From Aspidiotus rigidus (lineage: Eukaryota > Arthropoda > Insecta > Hemiptera > Diaspididae), in the NCBI GenBank assembly GCA_035079385.1, contig JAVHKY010000013.1, positions 4,898,001 to 4,962,000 of the forward strand: a stretch of DNA of 64,000 nt, given 5' to 3'. Positions 1 to 11,228 of the stretch are shown piece after piece; the stretch's first letter is position 1, and each line of letters opens with the position of its first letter. Under the pieces are notes generated by a model. It had not been told where the DNA came from. It did no database searches and worked only from the letters and a program-made list of their open reading frames with translations. Position numbers and translations under genes: made by a program.

Positions 1-290
1 CTCAGATATGCTACTGTCATGTGACTACTTCCGGTGTCGAGAGCCCCTCATTACTTCCGGGATTGGTCGTTTGTGGTTTCAGTATCCAAAATTAGGTAAA
101 TTAAGTATTTCTCTGGATAAACTTCACGGCTGTAGAAAAAATTGAAGAATATGTTAGGTAGGTATAAGTATCCGAATTTAGCAATATAGGTAAATGAGTG
201 GAAAAATGGTGTATTACCAACAACTGTTTAAAAATTTATAAATATTGTTTAAATTCCAAGTTAGAATCCTTGTGAGTCAATACCTATACC

Positions 291-332
291 ATTGACTATA
301 TATTACTTCGTACGAAGTAATATATAGTCAAT
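291..332. repeat. Perfect 42-bp palindrome
   Basis: The 20-base arms read outward from a central TA without a mismatch; the core is TTACTTCGTACGAAGTAA. The flanks are short direct repeats of the CCTATACC type on both sides. It is too short for a typical MITE and could be a collapsed fold-back element or a protein-binding palindrome. The perfection is seen directly; any function is unknown. Confidence 0.9.
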
Positions 333-544
333 GCCTATACCTACTAGGTATAGGGAAACAGGATAACTTGTATGATTTTTATCATCGATCACTGTTTCAA
401 CGTGAAGAAAGATAAAACTCAACCTTTTAATGTGAATATTGATAAGAAACACAGAGAGAAAGGTTGAAGCTTTAAAACGTGAGTAGAGATACTCCTCAAA
501 AATTCATATTCAACTACAACACTTCTTTATGAAGTTGAAAAAAT

Positions 545-1145
545 TTGGAAAACTAGAGAACCTTAGAGCGTTGGAATTCAACAAGATGCTTACGTTTAGT
601 AATCACGTTTTAAAAGGGTTTATGTGGACCTAGGACGAGGGTTAAAAAAGAGGAAAATGATACAAAATTGATACAAAAGTTCTAAAATTTTTGAATCACC
701 TGAGAAGAAAAAATAGAGTGAAATGATTCATATTTGTTTTGAAATAGCTAAATATTTGGTATGGAAACTTGAATATAATTTTTAGGGTTTTCTGGACCAT
801 ATGAAAATGCTGATGGCCCATACAAAAACCCTAGTGACGTAGAACAAATTTATAAGTAGAGAGAACTTTGAAAATTAGAGATCTTGAGTACATAAAGGCT
901 GCTTACAAAATTCACTCTTGGAATGATTTTTATTTGGGTAAAAAAAAGAGAGAAGTGATATAGAATTGATAAAAAAAAGTTGAAAATTTTCAAACTAGCA
1001 AGGAAGAAAAATAGGATGAAATGATTCATATTAGCTTCAAAAACAGTCAAAATTTCAGTACCTATGGAAAGTTATATGATTTTTAGGATTTTCTGGAACC
1101 CATGAAAATGGTGCTGGTGCATACAAAAACCCTAGTGGCGCAGAA
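545..1145. repeat. Diverged tandem duplication, unit about 300 bp
   Basis: Two successive units share an ordered series of words: a CTAGAGA-like start, a run of the AAAAGAG type, GTGAAATGATTCATATT or a close variant, TTTTCTGGA, and an end of the CATACAAAAACCCTAGTG type. The first unit is about 545-845 and the second about 865-1145. Identity is only moderate, so the duplication is old. No reading frame is shared, so I regard it as non-coding. Confidence 0.6.
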
Positions 1146-1525
1146 CATACATCTTACATCTACTGTGCGAGTGCCGATTTCAGAAGCCAGGGGAGCAGTG
1201 AGGCTATTTTCAAGATGATTCTTTGTAATCGTTTTAGGGCGGGCATATAACTTTTTTTTCCAACTTTTTTTTTTAGCTATAAGAAATTAAAGTTTGAGGA
1301 GGATTTCTTCATTGGACCAGGGGGATCACGGGACCCCTGGAAGCGGAACAAGAAGATGTAGGTAGTGCAATTTTACAAAAAGCAGCTGGAAATAATATGT
1401 AGAACATGAGAGAGATATTTAATATTTGAGAAACTAGTAATTTTCAAATAAGTGTTAACGGTATATTTAAATTCACATTATAAGTATGGAATAATATTTC
1501 TATTTTTCGTATGTAGATATCACTT

Positions 1526-1855
1526 CTAAAAACAGCAAATGCAATTCAAAGTGTAATCAAAGTCACCGACTCTTCGGCACTGGTATTCAATATTTGGTCG
1601 ACCACGACACTGTATCGCTAATGATCTTCTCGCTAAATCGGTCGTGCGACAGTCTCTGAAGGCTTCAGGTGAATCATCACATTGTCTCCGGCTAATATAA
1701 TGTGGGACTCGTAGATAAGTTTTACATCGCTGCCAAAATGGAAGAGGCAGTCCACCACTACCGGGTCCTTGACTGAAAACGACATCTACGGATACCATGA
1801 ATGCCAGGACCACCACCAACTTTGTAAAATTCGAAAATTCCATTTTCATGTACAT
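1526..1855 (-). CDS. Candidate small secreted cysteine-rich protein
   Basis: A single reading frame encodes a hydrophobic N-terminal signal peptide (core LVVVLAFMVSVDVVFS) followed by about 80 residues with eight cysteines. The spacing is C-x14-C-x9-C-x13-C-x9-C-x11-C-x-CC, and the protein ends NCICCF. The mature part is basic (many Arg). The frame is open upstream to a Met at 1894, but a strong splice acceptor (pyrimidine tract ending TTTCAG) ends at 1864, so translation probably starts at one of three nearby Met codons (1855, 1849 or 1843), with an untranslated exon further upstream. I do not recognise the family. Signal peptide plus dense cysteines suggests an extracellular, disulfide-bonded peptide such as a salivary, venom-type, antimicrobial or protease-inhibitor protein; that is inference. 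No similar gene lies nearby. Confidence 0.55.
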   Translation of the reverse strand: MYMKMEFSNFTKLVVVLAFMVSVDVVFSQGPGSGGLPLPFWQRCKTYLRVPHYISRRQCDDSPEAFRDCRTTDLARRSLAIQCRGRPNIEYQCRRVGDFDYTLNCICCF

Positions 1856-1929
1856 ATATAGCACTGAAATAAAGAAATATCTCGACAATTTCATAAATAC
1901 AAAATAAAGTACACTTCATTACGTCTTCA

Positions 1930-4410
1930 ATCATTAGGGTCCTAGCGTTATTTTCGCGGGTAATTAAATTAAGCTAATAGCAATACTGCGTTCATAGTAC
2001 GTCTTTTTCAAAATTCAAAATGATTAAAACAGTGATTCAGATTCACGAAATCCGAGTTATTATTGCTACTCTTGAGTCCTGCTTTCAATATCCTGATTGT
2101 TCGCATGGTTATATCAGCCGAAGTTTTTACGTCCTGTCCGAGCTGAGTAATGGACTGAAATGCATCAAAAATTGATCAATTGGCCAGAATTCTGAATGAT
2201 GAAAAGTTGTTTCAATCCAAATTTTCAATTTTTTGGAAACAATGAACGCAAGAACGCTAATTCCGGAAAATACCAAAATAACCCTTCAAAGCTTCAGAAT
2301 GGAAGAATTTTTCAACTCTTATTTTGTAAACCTCGGCAAATTGGTTAATTTTTGGCACATTTTGGTCCATTACTCGGCTCAGACAGAGCTTAGAAACTTT
2401 GTATTGGGCTCAAATTGAAGCTAAAATTGAGATACATTTTGTGGTTTTGAAATGTACCTTCAACGTTTTGCGTTTTCGCAATCTCATTTAACAGGTAACA
2501 TCATTTTGCCCCACCCTATACCTATACCCAGTCGATATTTTCATCAGTCCAATCCTGATATCTATACTTTCATGATTGAAAATATTACTAGTCTCCTACC
2601 TATTATACAAGCTATAAATTGATAAGTTGATAACATATTATATTAGATCAATACTAGGCCACCTGGCAAGATTTCATGTGTTCCATTTCCGCCCATCATG
2701 TATAGCATATCCTGACGCATACAGGTACTTCCATGATCAAAAATACACTAAAAATCTCTCAAACCTAATCTAATTTGTTTTATGAGGGGTTATTTCGAAA
2801 ACTTCACCGTGTGCCCCGCCGTATGATGTCCAACCACAAAAAAAATGGTCCAAGTCCAACATCATTGGCAAAAATGGTCCGAGTCCACTTCCCATCATAC
2901 ATAGGTTGAAGGTCGAGGGACTTGACAAAATTTCGACTTTCGAGCCATAATACATGATAGAAGAGGGACTAACCCATGACATAAGGGACTCCTTCAGACT
3001 CTTCAAGATTTCAACTTGAGCTAGAACTAAATACCTCTCTACAAAATAGGATGGTTCCCTTTTAAAAGAATTTTAATGAATCTCGATTGCAAAAATTACC
3101 TTTTTGTTTAATAGAAATAAAAGTTATTTTAGAATCTTGGAAAACTGCTAAATCGTATGCTCGTTTTTCTCTATCGTTTTATATAGAAATACATGTACTC
3201 AAGTTTTCACCAACCTTTAAATATAAGTTACGCCTTTGGGAAAAGAGCGCGCATACACATACAATCAAACGTACAAATGTTGAGAAATGATATAAAATAT
3301 GATGACAAATTGCGCATGAACACTTTATATACCTCGCAAGGAATCCCAATTTGCGTTGTATCTGCGATAAATAAATTTGTACCGAAGACCGGAGATTATT
3401 GCCCAACGATAAAAAGTTTTTTTTTTTTTTTTTTTTTTTCTGAAAATTACAAATGAAAATCACTCAACATCAAAAGAGCTAACTACAAAATATTTGTGCC
3501 AAACGATAAGCGTAGTTATCGAGAGAACAATTTTTCAGTCGTCCAATTACATTTATAAAAAACCAATTGACGTCAAGGGAGCGTATATCTACGAGGAAAC
3601 CACCATTTTCCATTGATCGCTATCTTTTTTAGAGGTTACTAACATGCCTGTGAATTGGGGTTTGCTGAAAATTCTACATGTAAAAGTAGAAATAGGATAT
3701 TATGAGTTGTTTTCCCCCACAATGTTCTTACACTAGAACGTTATCATAATGTGGTGACGATGACGCTAAATTTCCTCATGTTGAGTAATGAAAGAATTTG
3801 ACGTTAGCATTATATATATACATTATTTTGATGACGTTCAAATGCAAAAATTGTCTATGATACCTACTATTTGCATTATTTCATGCGAATGAATAACTGA
3901 CTAGCGTTTCTATAATCTTCGCCAATAGATAGAACCGTCCACCATTCACCATGGAAATCCAGCGAACCATATTAGACCGGGGAGATTTGTAGGAAAGTTA
4001 TACGTATACTGAATCATCCAGCCATAGTTCCATAGCTTGCTCAGCTGGAGTTGGTTGGCATGATGTTCCTTTTAGATCGAACCCTCGTTCTGTCATGATG
4101 CGGATTGGAATATTAAAATCAGTTTCTATGGATCATAAACGATCTGTTAGATGCGGCTTTAAGATAAAGGAGCGAATATATCCACTCTGTGGGTAGATAA
4201 AATGCAATCCTAACCTTCATCTTGGATTGGATACAACACAGGACTATAGTGTCATGTATTTAAACCAAAATCATTAAAGAGAACTATTACCTGAAGGTGG
4301 CAAACTATAAAAATTCGAAAATCAACTTGCCGAATGGAAAAGAATAGAGATAAAAACAGCTTATCAGCGAGTGATTTTCCCAACTCCAAACTTCGCTACA
4401 CTCCCAATAG
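1930..4410. other. Intergenic, repeat-rich, no supported gene
   Basis: I see no convincing exon here. The segment 2130-2520 matches, in reverse orientation, the terminal part of the element at 25066-25838 (shared words include TTTTTGGCACATT, TTTTGCG and a CACCCT end). A poly-T tract lies near 3418-3439. The stretch 2900-2960 shares a GGGACTTGACAAAATTTCGA-like word with 30130-30180 and 49120-49150, an interspersed repeat family. Confidence 0.5.
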
Positions 4411-4414
4411 TCTC

Positions 4415-4547
4415 AGTCTGTTCCACGAGAGTTTGGTATTATAGAGGATAGGCAACCCACGTCACTCACGCTTATTTTACGTTACGGAATGCGAATGGAA
4501 TGCGGGTTCCCCGTGATTTATAATACCAAACTCTCGTGGAACAGACT
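4415..4547. repeat. Fold-back element with perfect 29-bp arms
   Basis: The arm at 4415-4443 (starts AGTCTGTTCCACGAGAGTTT) is repeated exactly as its reverse complement at 4519-4547, with a 75-base spacer. No clear target-site duplication is visible. It resembles a very small MITE or a hairpin-forming insertion. Confidence 0.85.
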
Positions 4548-4566
4548 GTACGTAGATTAGATCTCG

Positions 4567-4935
4567 TTGGTGTCATCGAAACTCTTAGTTCTTACGACCT
4601 TACAGATGACCGCGGGCACCAGACTGAAGCCAGAAGAAATCAGAGCCGCTCTTTGGCTCTATCAACATTTAGGGCTATTAGTTTCTCTCATCAGGACGCA
4701 CAACTGTCAACAAAATAACCTCGATTCATTGAGTAGAAAAATGTTTATCGATGCACTACAGAGGAATTGTCACGATGCCAAAGAAGCGCATGACTTGAAG
4801 GTTCACAGTTATGAGCTTGCACTTACTTCCCGCGTTTCTCCAAGGGCATCATCAGCTCGAAAACACCTCGTTTTAAGTAACATTGAAGAGGATGCAGAAT
4901 GCTGCAGCGTTTACTTGTCATCTTACGCAGGTTGA
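4567..4935 (+). other. Open frame of 122 codons, coding status doubtful
   Basis: A fairly long open frame starts just downstream of the 4415-4547 hairpin. The predicted product is mixed polar, with no signal peptide, repeats or domain I recognise. A second frame on the same strand (4536-4718) is also open, and local GC is higher than the surroundings, which lengthens chance frames. It could be a decayed retrocopy or simply non-coding. I would not count it as a gene without transcript support. Confidence 0.12.
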
Positions 4936-5396
4936 CAAAATGTTCTTTATTCAAACGTGACCACAACACGAAAGTCCCAGTTTCTCGCACGAACTATGAT
5001 ATTCCTCGCGCACAATTACGCACAGACAGTCTCTTGGATTTTTATAAAACTTTAAAGCAAGACGTGCTCGCGTGCAGTCGAAAGTCCCACCTTTACTAAA
5101 TTACTGCATAGGCGCAGAACTTAAACTGCAGAGGGGAGACACTGGATTGTTTGTTTGCGGTGAACTGCTAACGCACATAAATTTTCGTTGGTGCTGCACT
5201 CAACTGAATTAAATATATGAATTACTTACAAAAATCGAGAAAAAAAAATCGAAAAAATACATTATATTAGGCATTTAATAAGAAACTTAACAAAGTAATT
5301 AGGAAAGTAATCAATCAATTAGAAAGTCAATTATGAAATAATTTCGGTAATAAGAATTACATGTACATTGAAACCCTATGCGGGTTCTTTTTACAA

Positions 5397-7593
5397 TCAA
5401 TTTATGACACCTAAAGCGTCAAGAGTCTCTGGAGCGGAGGGAGCAGTTTCTGGAGCGGAGGGAGCAGTAAAAACAAACCCAGCATCAAATTTTACTCTTT
5501 CTTTCAGTTCCAAATAATGACTGTTGGTTACACATAAGCAATACCATTGGAAGACTGAAAAATAAAAAAATATTTTGTATAACATTTTAAAATACAAAAA
5601 TAAAAAAGCGACAGGTTTGTCAGTTTTCAGAAAATTAAATGATTCATTCAAAAGGATTAAGTACCCTCAGATGAAAGAGAAAAAAAAACGAAATTCTGCA
5701 TGAGGAATTACGTCATTTAATTTCATTAGAAATACCGGTAAGGCTGCAATAAATACTTACAAATCGAAATGAATACGAACATCATCGAATCAGATAACCG
5801 ACGTTCATTCAACTTATGCAGGACAGAAAAAACTGGATCAAATAGCTTCCATTGATCGGGAAAGAAATGAGAAACATTTTCTCGTTGAAAGTAAACGGAT
5901 AATAGCAGCATGACAGAAATTGAAAAGCGAATGAGATCAATGATGCCGCAAATTACGTAAATCTTCAAGCACGAAGGCTTTCTCTGAAACAAATGTAAAA
6001 TAATATTATGGAGTGGTTTCAGGGTATTTCTTATTATTAAATACATACCATTAGAACACCGAATAATCCAATGGAACAAGGTATCAATCCCATAGTCACA
6101 CTATTCGCGAAAAATTGTAAAGTCCATGCAACTAGAGGAAAATAAAAGAACAAAAATATTTATTTACACTTACAGAGTACCCAGTTCAATGAAAAACCTT
6201 TAATATTCTAGACCGCAATTTAAACCACAGGTTTGATTTTTCAGATTCAAAATGTCAGTATTAATGTTATTTACTGGGATCGATGTAAGAGTACATCTAC
6301 GAGTTCAGTAATCAAAAAGTTCTGTTATGACATAGGTCTATCTGTTGCTTTCAGGAAAAGTTATAAGTGCCCCTACTTTCTTCGGATGTCTTCGCAGATT
6401 TTGTAAGTACAGATGATGATGAATGTTGTGGCTCAAGTAAAATAAGAGAGGTTAACAAATTGAGTATTGATAAAATCTGAAAAATATAGAAAATAGTTGC
6501 AGGTAATCATTATTTTATTACAAACATTACTTAATATAGGTAGATAATAAGCTAATATGCGTTATCGCACTTTTCATTTTGTTTTCTCGGAATAATTTTG
6601 TGGCTAGTAGTAAGTTGTTATTTATCGATCATACTTTTTACAGGAAATAATTAATTGCATCGATATTTTTTTTAATAAGTAGAGGATGGTATAGAATATT
6701 TTCCCTGTGAAATAGCGATGTAATAATTTCATAATTTACCATTATAAAGTTTCTCCGGCTATAATGAAGAACAGAGTCGGAATAGATAATGAATATTTCA
6801 CATATTGCAGCACAAGCATATCTATCGTAAGAATGATTCGGTACATAAATTGAAGATTTCTGAAGGGCTTATATTTATTTAAATTAAGGCAAATTCTTTC
6901 ATTCCCGAGGTATTTTAAATTATTGCCTTTTTTTTTTTTACAGAATGTTATCTTAGTTTGTACAATTTAATGGTACCGGAGGCAAAATTATAGGCAAAAA
7001 AAATTCTAGTAAAAAAAAAAAACTTTTTCCTAGTTCATGAAGTGAAGCTGGTAACTGAATTGCTCATAAATTGACGGAAAACCAATCCAATAAATAATCA
7101 CTTTCGTCATTTTCGTAGGAAAATGTACCTCTCATCAAACGAAGCAGGGATAATTGGAATTCCCAGTTGACATACAACGTAATAGGTAAAAACATAAATT
7201 ATTTCATGAAAATAACTTTGTCCCAAGAAAAATAATTAATGTACTTTGAATCGAATTTGTACAATAGAAAATAAGAGCAATAGTTTATCTCCGAATATAA
7301 TATATAGGCCTAAATGATCAGCTGTATCGAGACCGGCATCCGCTCACTAAACGGGAAACTTATTTACAAAATACCGCCAGACGACGAAACATTCGCTTTT
7401 TGCAGTTTGTTGTTGTTTATTATTCGTTCGATAATCCGTCGGCTAAATGATACCCTTGAATATATACCTAACTGAAGAAGTTGTTACTGTAAATACGTAT
7501 ACTCACCTGGCCAAGGAATAATATTAAGATAGCACTTGATCGTAAGTTAATGCAAAAAAAACCTCTTTCAAATATCATCAATTTCAATTCCAT
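5397..7593 (-). CDS. Multipass membrane protein, multi-exon, family not identified
   Basis: Exons in transcript order: 7507-7593, 6174-6207 (tentative), 6049-6131, 5761-5983, 5397-5554. Together they are 585 bp and encode 194 aa. The first exon starts MELKLMIF and ends at a perfect CAG/GTGAGT donor. Acceptors CTCTAG and TTTCAG and donors GTATGT and GTAAGT flank the others, and all phases agree. Hydrophobic segments are AILILFLG, TMGLIPCSIGLFGVLM, ISVMLLLSVYF and the stretch across the last junction, so three or four membrane passes are likely. The C-terminal tail carries a tandem repeat APSAPET-APSAPET before the stop. Size and layout resemble insect small four-span proteins (DUF4728 or LAPTM-like), but I see no diagnostic motif. 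The tentative 34-bp exon would leave a 42-base intron, which is suspiciously short. Confidence 0.6.
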
Positions 7594-9750
7594 TTTATTA
7601 AAGGTTACGAAACTCGATAGAAGCTGTCGAGTTTCTGAAGAAATATAAACCAAGAATGTACGTACTTCTGCGCACAAAAATAACAAAGAGATGTCGTGCA
7701 GCAAGCACGGCTTTCGCATGACGTTACGTCTAAGTGCTCTACCAACTTACCTTGAATTCTTAATGATCGGTCATACACAGTTCTTACATTTCAGCTTCGT
7801 TCATTCTAAGCAGTTGTCGTTTGTTGCTGCTTCTATTTTTGAGTTCGTGTTTCTCCTTACCAGTCTTCTTTCCCTTTAAATTTAATTATTCCAAAAGGAC
7901 AGTTGAGCGAAAGTAGATTCGATAAAAAGAGGTGGGGAAAAAAGATACCCGCCGTAAATTATAAGATGCAAGGGGAAAAAATTGACGCGAGAATTTCTCT
8001 AAGTATTGAAAAATGCGAGATACAATAGCGAAAACCAATGCTACGATATAACAAAGGAATGGAAATAAGTAGCGTTAATATAGTCAATTTTTTTTTTTTT
8101 TTTTCTTCAAATGGGTGATAAACTCAACTATGTACCGTGGGATGAATTCAAATACTTGGACGCACGATGATTTGTATTTTGGACTTTTGGGCACGTGGTA
8201 TGATTTATTCCTGTGGTCTAGAATTCAGAAAATTTCAACGTAAATGGGGGAGTGCTGGACGCTTAGTAACCGAGAATGGGAGACTTTATTGCCAAGAACG
8301 ACGAAGAAATGGTATCATAATTATGATGATGAATCCATTTTCCAATCCAAAATTTTCATTCAAATAATTTGAGCGTTAATTACTTTTTCCTTCTTTTTAC
8401 TCCATGTGCTCATAATCGAAGTAATAGTTCAATATTCGTCTATTTCGAATTCGGATAACCTCCATTTAGAACACTGTTTCCATTCAGTGTCAAGTCCATC
8501 GATCAGAAAGAAGAGGTTGAAGTATTGTTTGTCTTGAGCTTTGTAAAACAATATTCATTTTACTTTGTGCTTTCAACTTACACACTCGAAATATTTCGAT
8601 AATTTTATACAATATGGGCCCTTCCTTCATCTTTTACAAATACTCTTCGAAGTAGTAAAAGTTACTTGCCTCAATTAAGAATTTTTCAACTTGAACAGAT
8701 TTTAAAAATAATGAAAATTAGATTCTGATGGATAACCTCGCTGTAGGTATAGTCGTAACCAACTAATGCTGTTCGTATTTTCTGATCAACTAGCATTTCT
8801 CAAACATTTTTTCGAGCATTAAATCAAGACCATTGAGAACCGACTTCAGTCAACGAATCGATTGCATTGAAGGAATTGTATCTATCCTCAGTCGATACAT
8901 CTATTATTTCTTCATTTTGAACCGCGAGGTCTGTTTTCTTTCGAACTTACGTCCTAATTCAAATATAATTGATTCTTTACGCTTCTGATCTAAAAGGAAA
9001 AAGTCATTGAGTAAAAAGACGAAAACTCGCTTTAGCTTCAGGGTAAAACGATCGGAAAACACAAGAACTACTACCTCCCTTCCTGTATTACTTCAAGGAA
9101 ATTGCACGTTACAAAATCTCCTTAAGAGTAAATATTTGGATTCGTTTAAAATTTCCGGATGATTGGTGCTGAGAAAAAACGAACACCGAAAACTTTGATG
9201 AACTATTCAACAGCCTTGCATCGTCGGCGACAATTTGCTCATCGTGTCCACATACAACGCGATATTTGAGTACCAAATTTATTGGCTAAGGAACGAAAAA
9301 TCTTCTATTTCAAGTCGCAAATTAGAAATTTGCTTTATACGAAGTGTTCGAACTTCATGATAAAATGCTGGTACTCAACTACACGAATCTCTTCTCTCAT
9401 TACGAATGGCCCCCAGCCGAAGTGTCGCAAAAGCCTAAAAAACATAATTAATTCGAAAAAAAACTATTTCTCCATTTTTTTAAAATGAATTTTACATGCG
9501 ATAAATTGCCCTACCGACCTAATCTCTTAATAAATTGCTGTCGACAAACTTCTACGATCAATTTTTAATTATTGGAACATACGAAAAGAGACAAAAATAA
9601 CTCTCCTTACATACTTGTCCAACGCCTCAACTTTAAATCCATTGTCTTTTTCCGACTGGCCTAAACAATCTTACTATCATCTTAACTAACGAGAATCCAT
9701 ATTGACACCGAATAATTCTCAAAGAAAGCCATCCAATGCTGGGAAACAAA
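7594..9750. other. Intergenic between membrane-protein gene and RpS26
   Basis: No supported exon or RNA gene. A poly-T run sits near 8089-8104. The stretch just above 7593 is the likely promoter and 5' leader of the minus-strand membrane-protein gene. The remainder is ordinary AT-rich sequence with only short chance frames. Confidence 0.5.
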
Positions 9751-9754
9751 GATA

Positions 9755-9760
9755 TTTATT
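9755..9760 (-). terminator. Poly(A) signal AATAAA of RpS26
   Basis: A canonical AATAAA on the minus strand lies about 32 bases past the RpS26 stop codon, the expected place for cleavage and polyadenylation of this short 3' UTR. Confidence 0.6.
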
Positions 9761-9791
9761 CATTCAAACAATGTACATTTCACCATATTTT

Positions 9792-10467
9792 TTACTTTCT
9801 GTTTTGCTGTCCACCTTGTCTTTGAGCGTCCTGTAGACAAAAACCATGTACAATAAAATAGCGATTAGTTTCTCAGAACTTATTCTACAAATTATATATC
9901 TTCGATCACTGAAGATTGTGAAAAGATCATAATACTTACATTGCGAGGGAAATTACGCATCGGTGGAGTTCTGATACGTCTGTCTTTTTTGGAACGATTA
10001 CGAACTACTTTCGAGTGGATCGCGCAGCTCACGCAATAATGGAGTTTCGCGTATAATTTTGGTAATGTGTACGCTAGAAATAATTCGGATGTTAGTGTCA
10101 CAAAATCTTTTACGTAGCTCAAGGAAGTGATACTTACATTCGTATACAGAGGCATCAGTGATATCACGGACAGCCGCGGCTTCAACGATGTTTCTTATGA
10201 CGAATTTCTTAATCGCTTTATCCTTCGGTACACACCGGGCGCAATTCGTACAACGGACGGGCTTGACATGGCCACGACCATGCTTACTTCGACCACCATT
10301 CCTTCTTTTACAAGTCTGGAAAACATTGTTCAGAATGACAAGTTACAAAGAAATGATACGGCGAATGAAAAGAACTATCGGGTTACGGCTGACGACTCGT
10401 GTTTTACATAGTTCATTGAATAACCGCCGTAAAGAATAATGAGTTTGCTTTGAACGATACTTACCAT
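9792..10467 (-). CDS. RpS26: 40S ribosomal protein S26 (eS26)
   Basis: Coding exons in transcript order: 10465-10467 (the ATG alone, followed by GTAAGT), 10138-10315, 9940-10073, 9792-9830. They total 354 bp and encode 117 aa, close to the usual 115 or so. eS26 is a small-subunit protein at the mRNA exit channel, contacting mRNA upstream of the start codon. Diagnostic features are the basic start [20 protein letters not shown], the zinc-type cysteines in RCTNCARC and HYCVSC, and the block [20 protein letters not shown]. The tail is Gln/Arg rich (RQGGQQNRK). An intron directly after the start codon is usual for rp genes. The gene is transcribed away from the CHTOP-like gene, about 0.6 kb upstream. 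It appears intact. Confidence 0.96.
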
Positions 10468-11095
10468 GTTTATCTGATTTTCTAGACAAAATAAGTTTTT
10501 TCGAAAGCTACAATTCAATATCGATTTTCAAAACTTCACAGTTCACATGATACTGTCGCAGTGTCACCGAAATTTTCTTGTTCCACTCATTCGTTGCATT
10601 CACGACGATTTTGTTTTTTAGCTTCATGTGGCAAGTTTTTATGACCATGACAGACATGATGGGTATGACGTGCCTGCCTGTGACGATCGTGATTCATGAG
10701 TCATGACAAATTGACAATGAAGTCGGAAGTATGGAAAAGAACCGCATGGAGCGGCAGTGTAAGTGACGGAATGACTACACGAAAAGTGTGACTGTGACGT
10801 CGATCGATGCTCATGCCTGACTTGAACGTACTTTGAGTTTGAAAAATTGAAAATTGAAATCGACATCTAACATCATGGCGATTGTTGTTATGCAATTACA
10901 CTGTCGCATTACTCACTTTTTGTAATTGTATTCGTTAAAGGATTTCACTTATTATTCTAATCTAATCGGTTTATTCTATTCGAAAATGTCTTCTTGTGAC
11001 TTCATTTTTCGTATTTCTAGGTCATTTTATTGAATCGAACAGTGCCAAATTTTGAATTGGTGGAGTGTCGTGAACGAACAAGACGGTAGTGACTG
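10468..11095. promoter_or_regulatory. Shared upstream region of RpS26 and CHTOP
   Basis: About 0.6 kb separates the RpS26 start codon (minus) from the end of a likely non-coding first exon of the CHTOP gene (plus), which ends at a GTAAGG donor at 11096. The two promoters therefore face away from each other within a few hundred bases. The interval has raised CpG and TGACGTC-like words (for example near 10793), consistent with a bidirectional housekeeping promoter. Transcription starts are not resolvable by eye. Confidence 0.5.
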
Positions 11096-11228
11096 GTAAG
11101 GTACATTTATTGAGCTTCGTACTTGTACAGAGAAATGTGATCTCGATAATATTGTTGAACTTTTCATGCACATAATTTTAAGAAGCTTCCCTGTCCTAAT
11201 CTATTGTGATCGCACATTCCAGGTTACT

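Noticed and set aside
10639..10895. Two overlapping minus-strand frames between RpS26 and CHTOP
   Set aside because: They lie in the promoter region, overlap each other in different frames and show no protein features.
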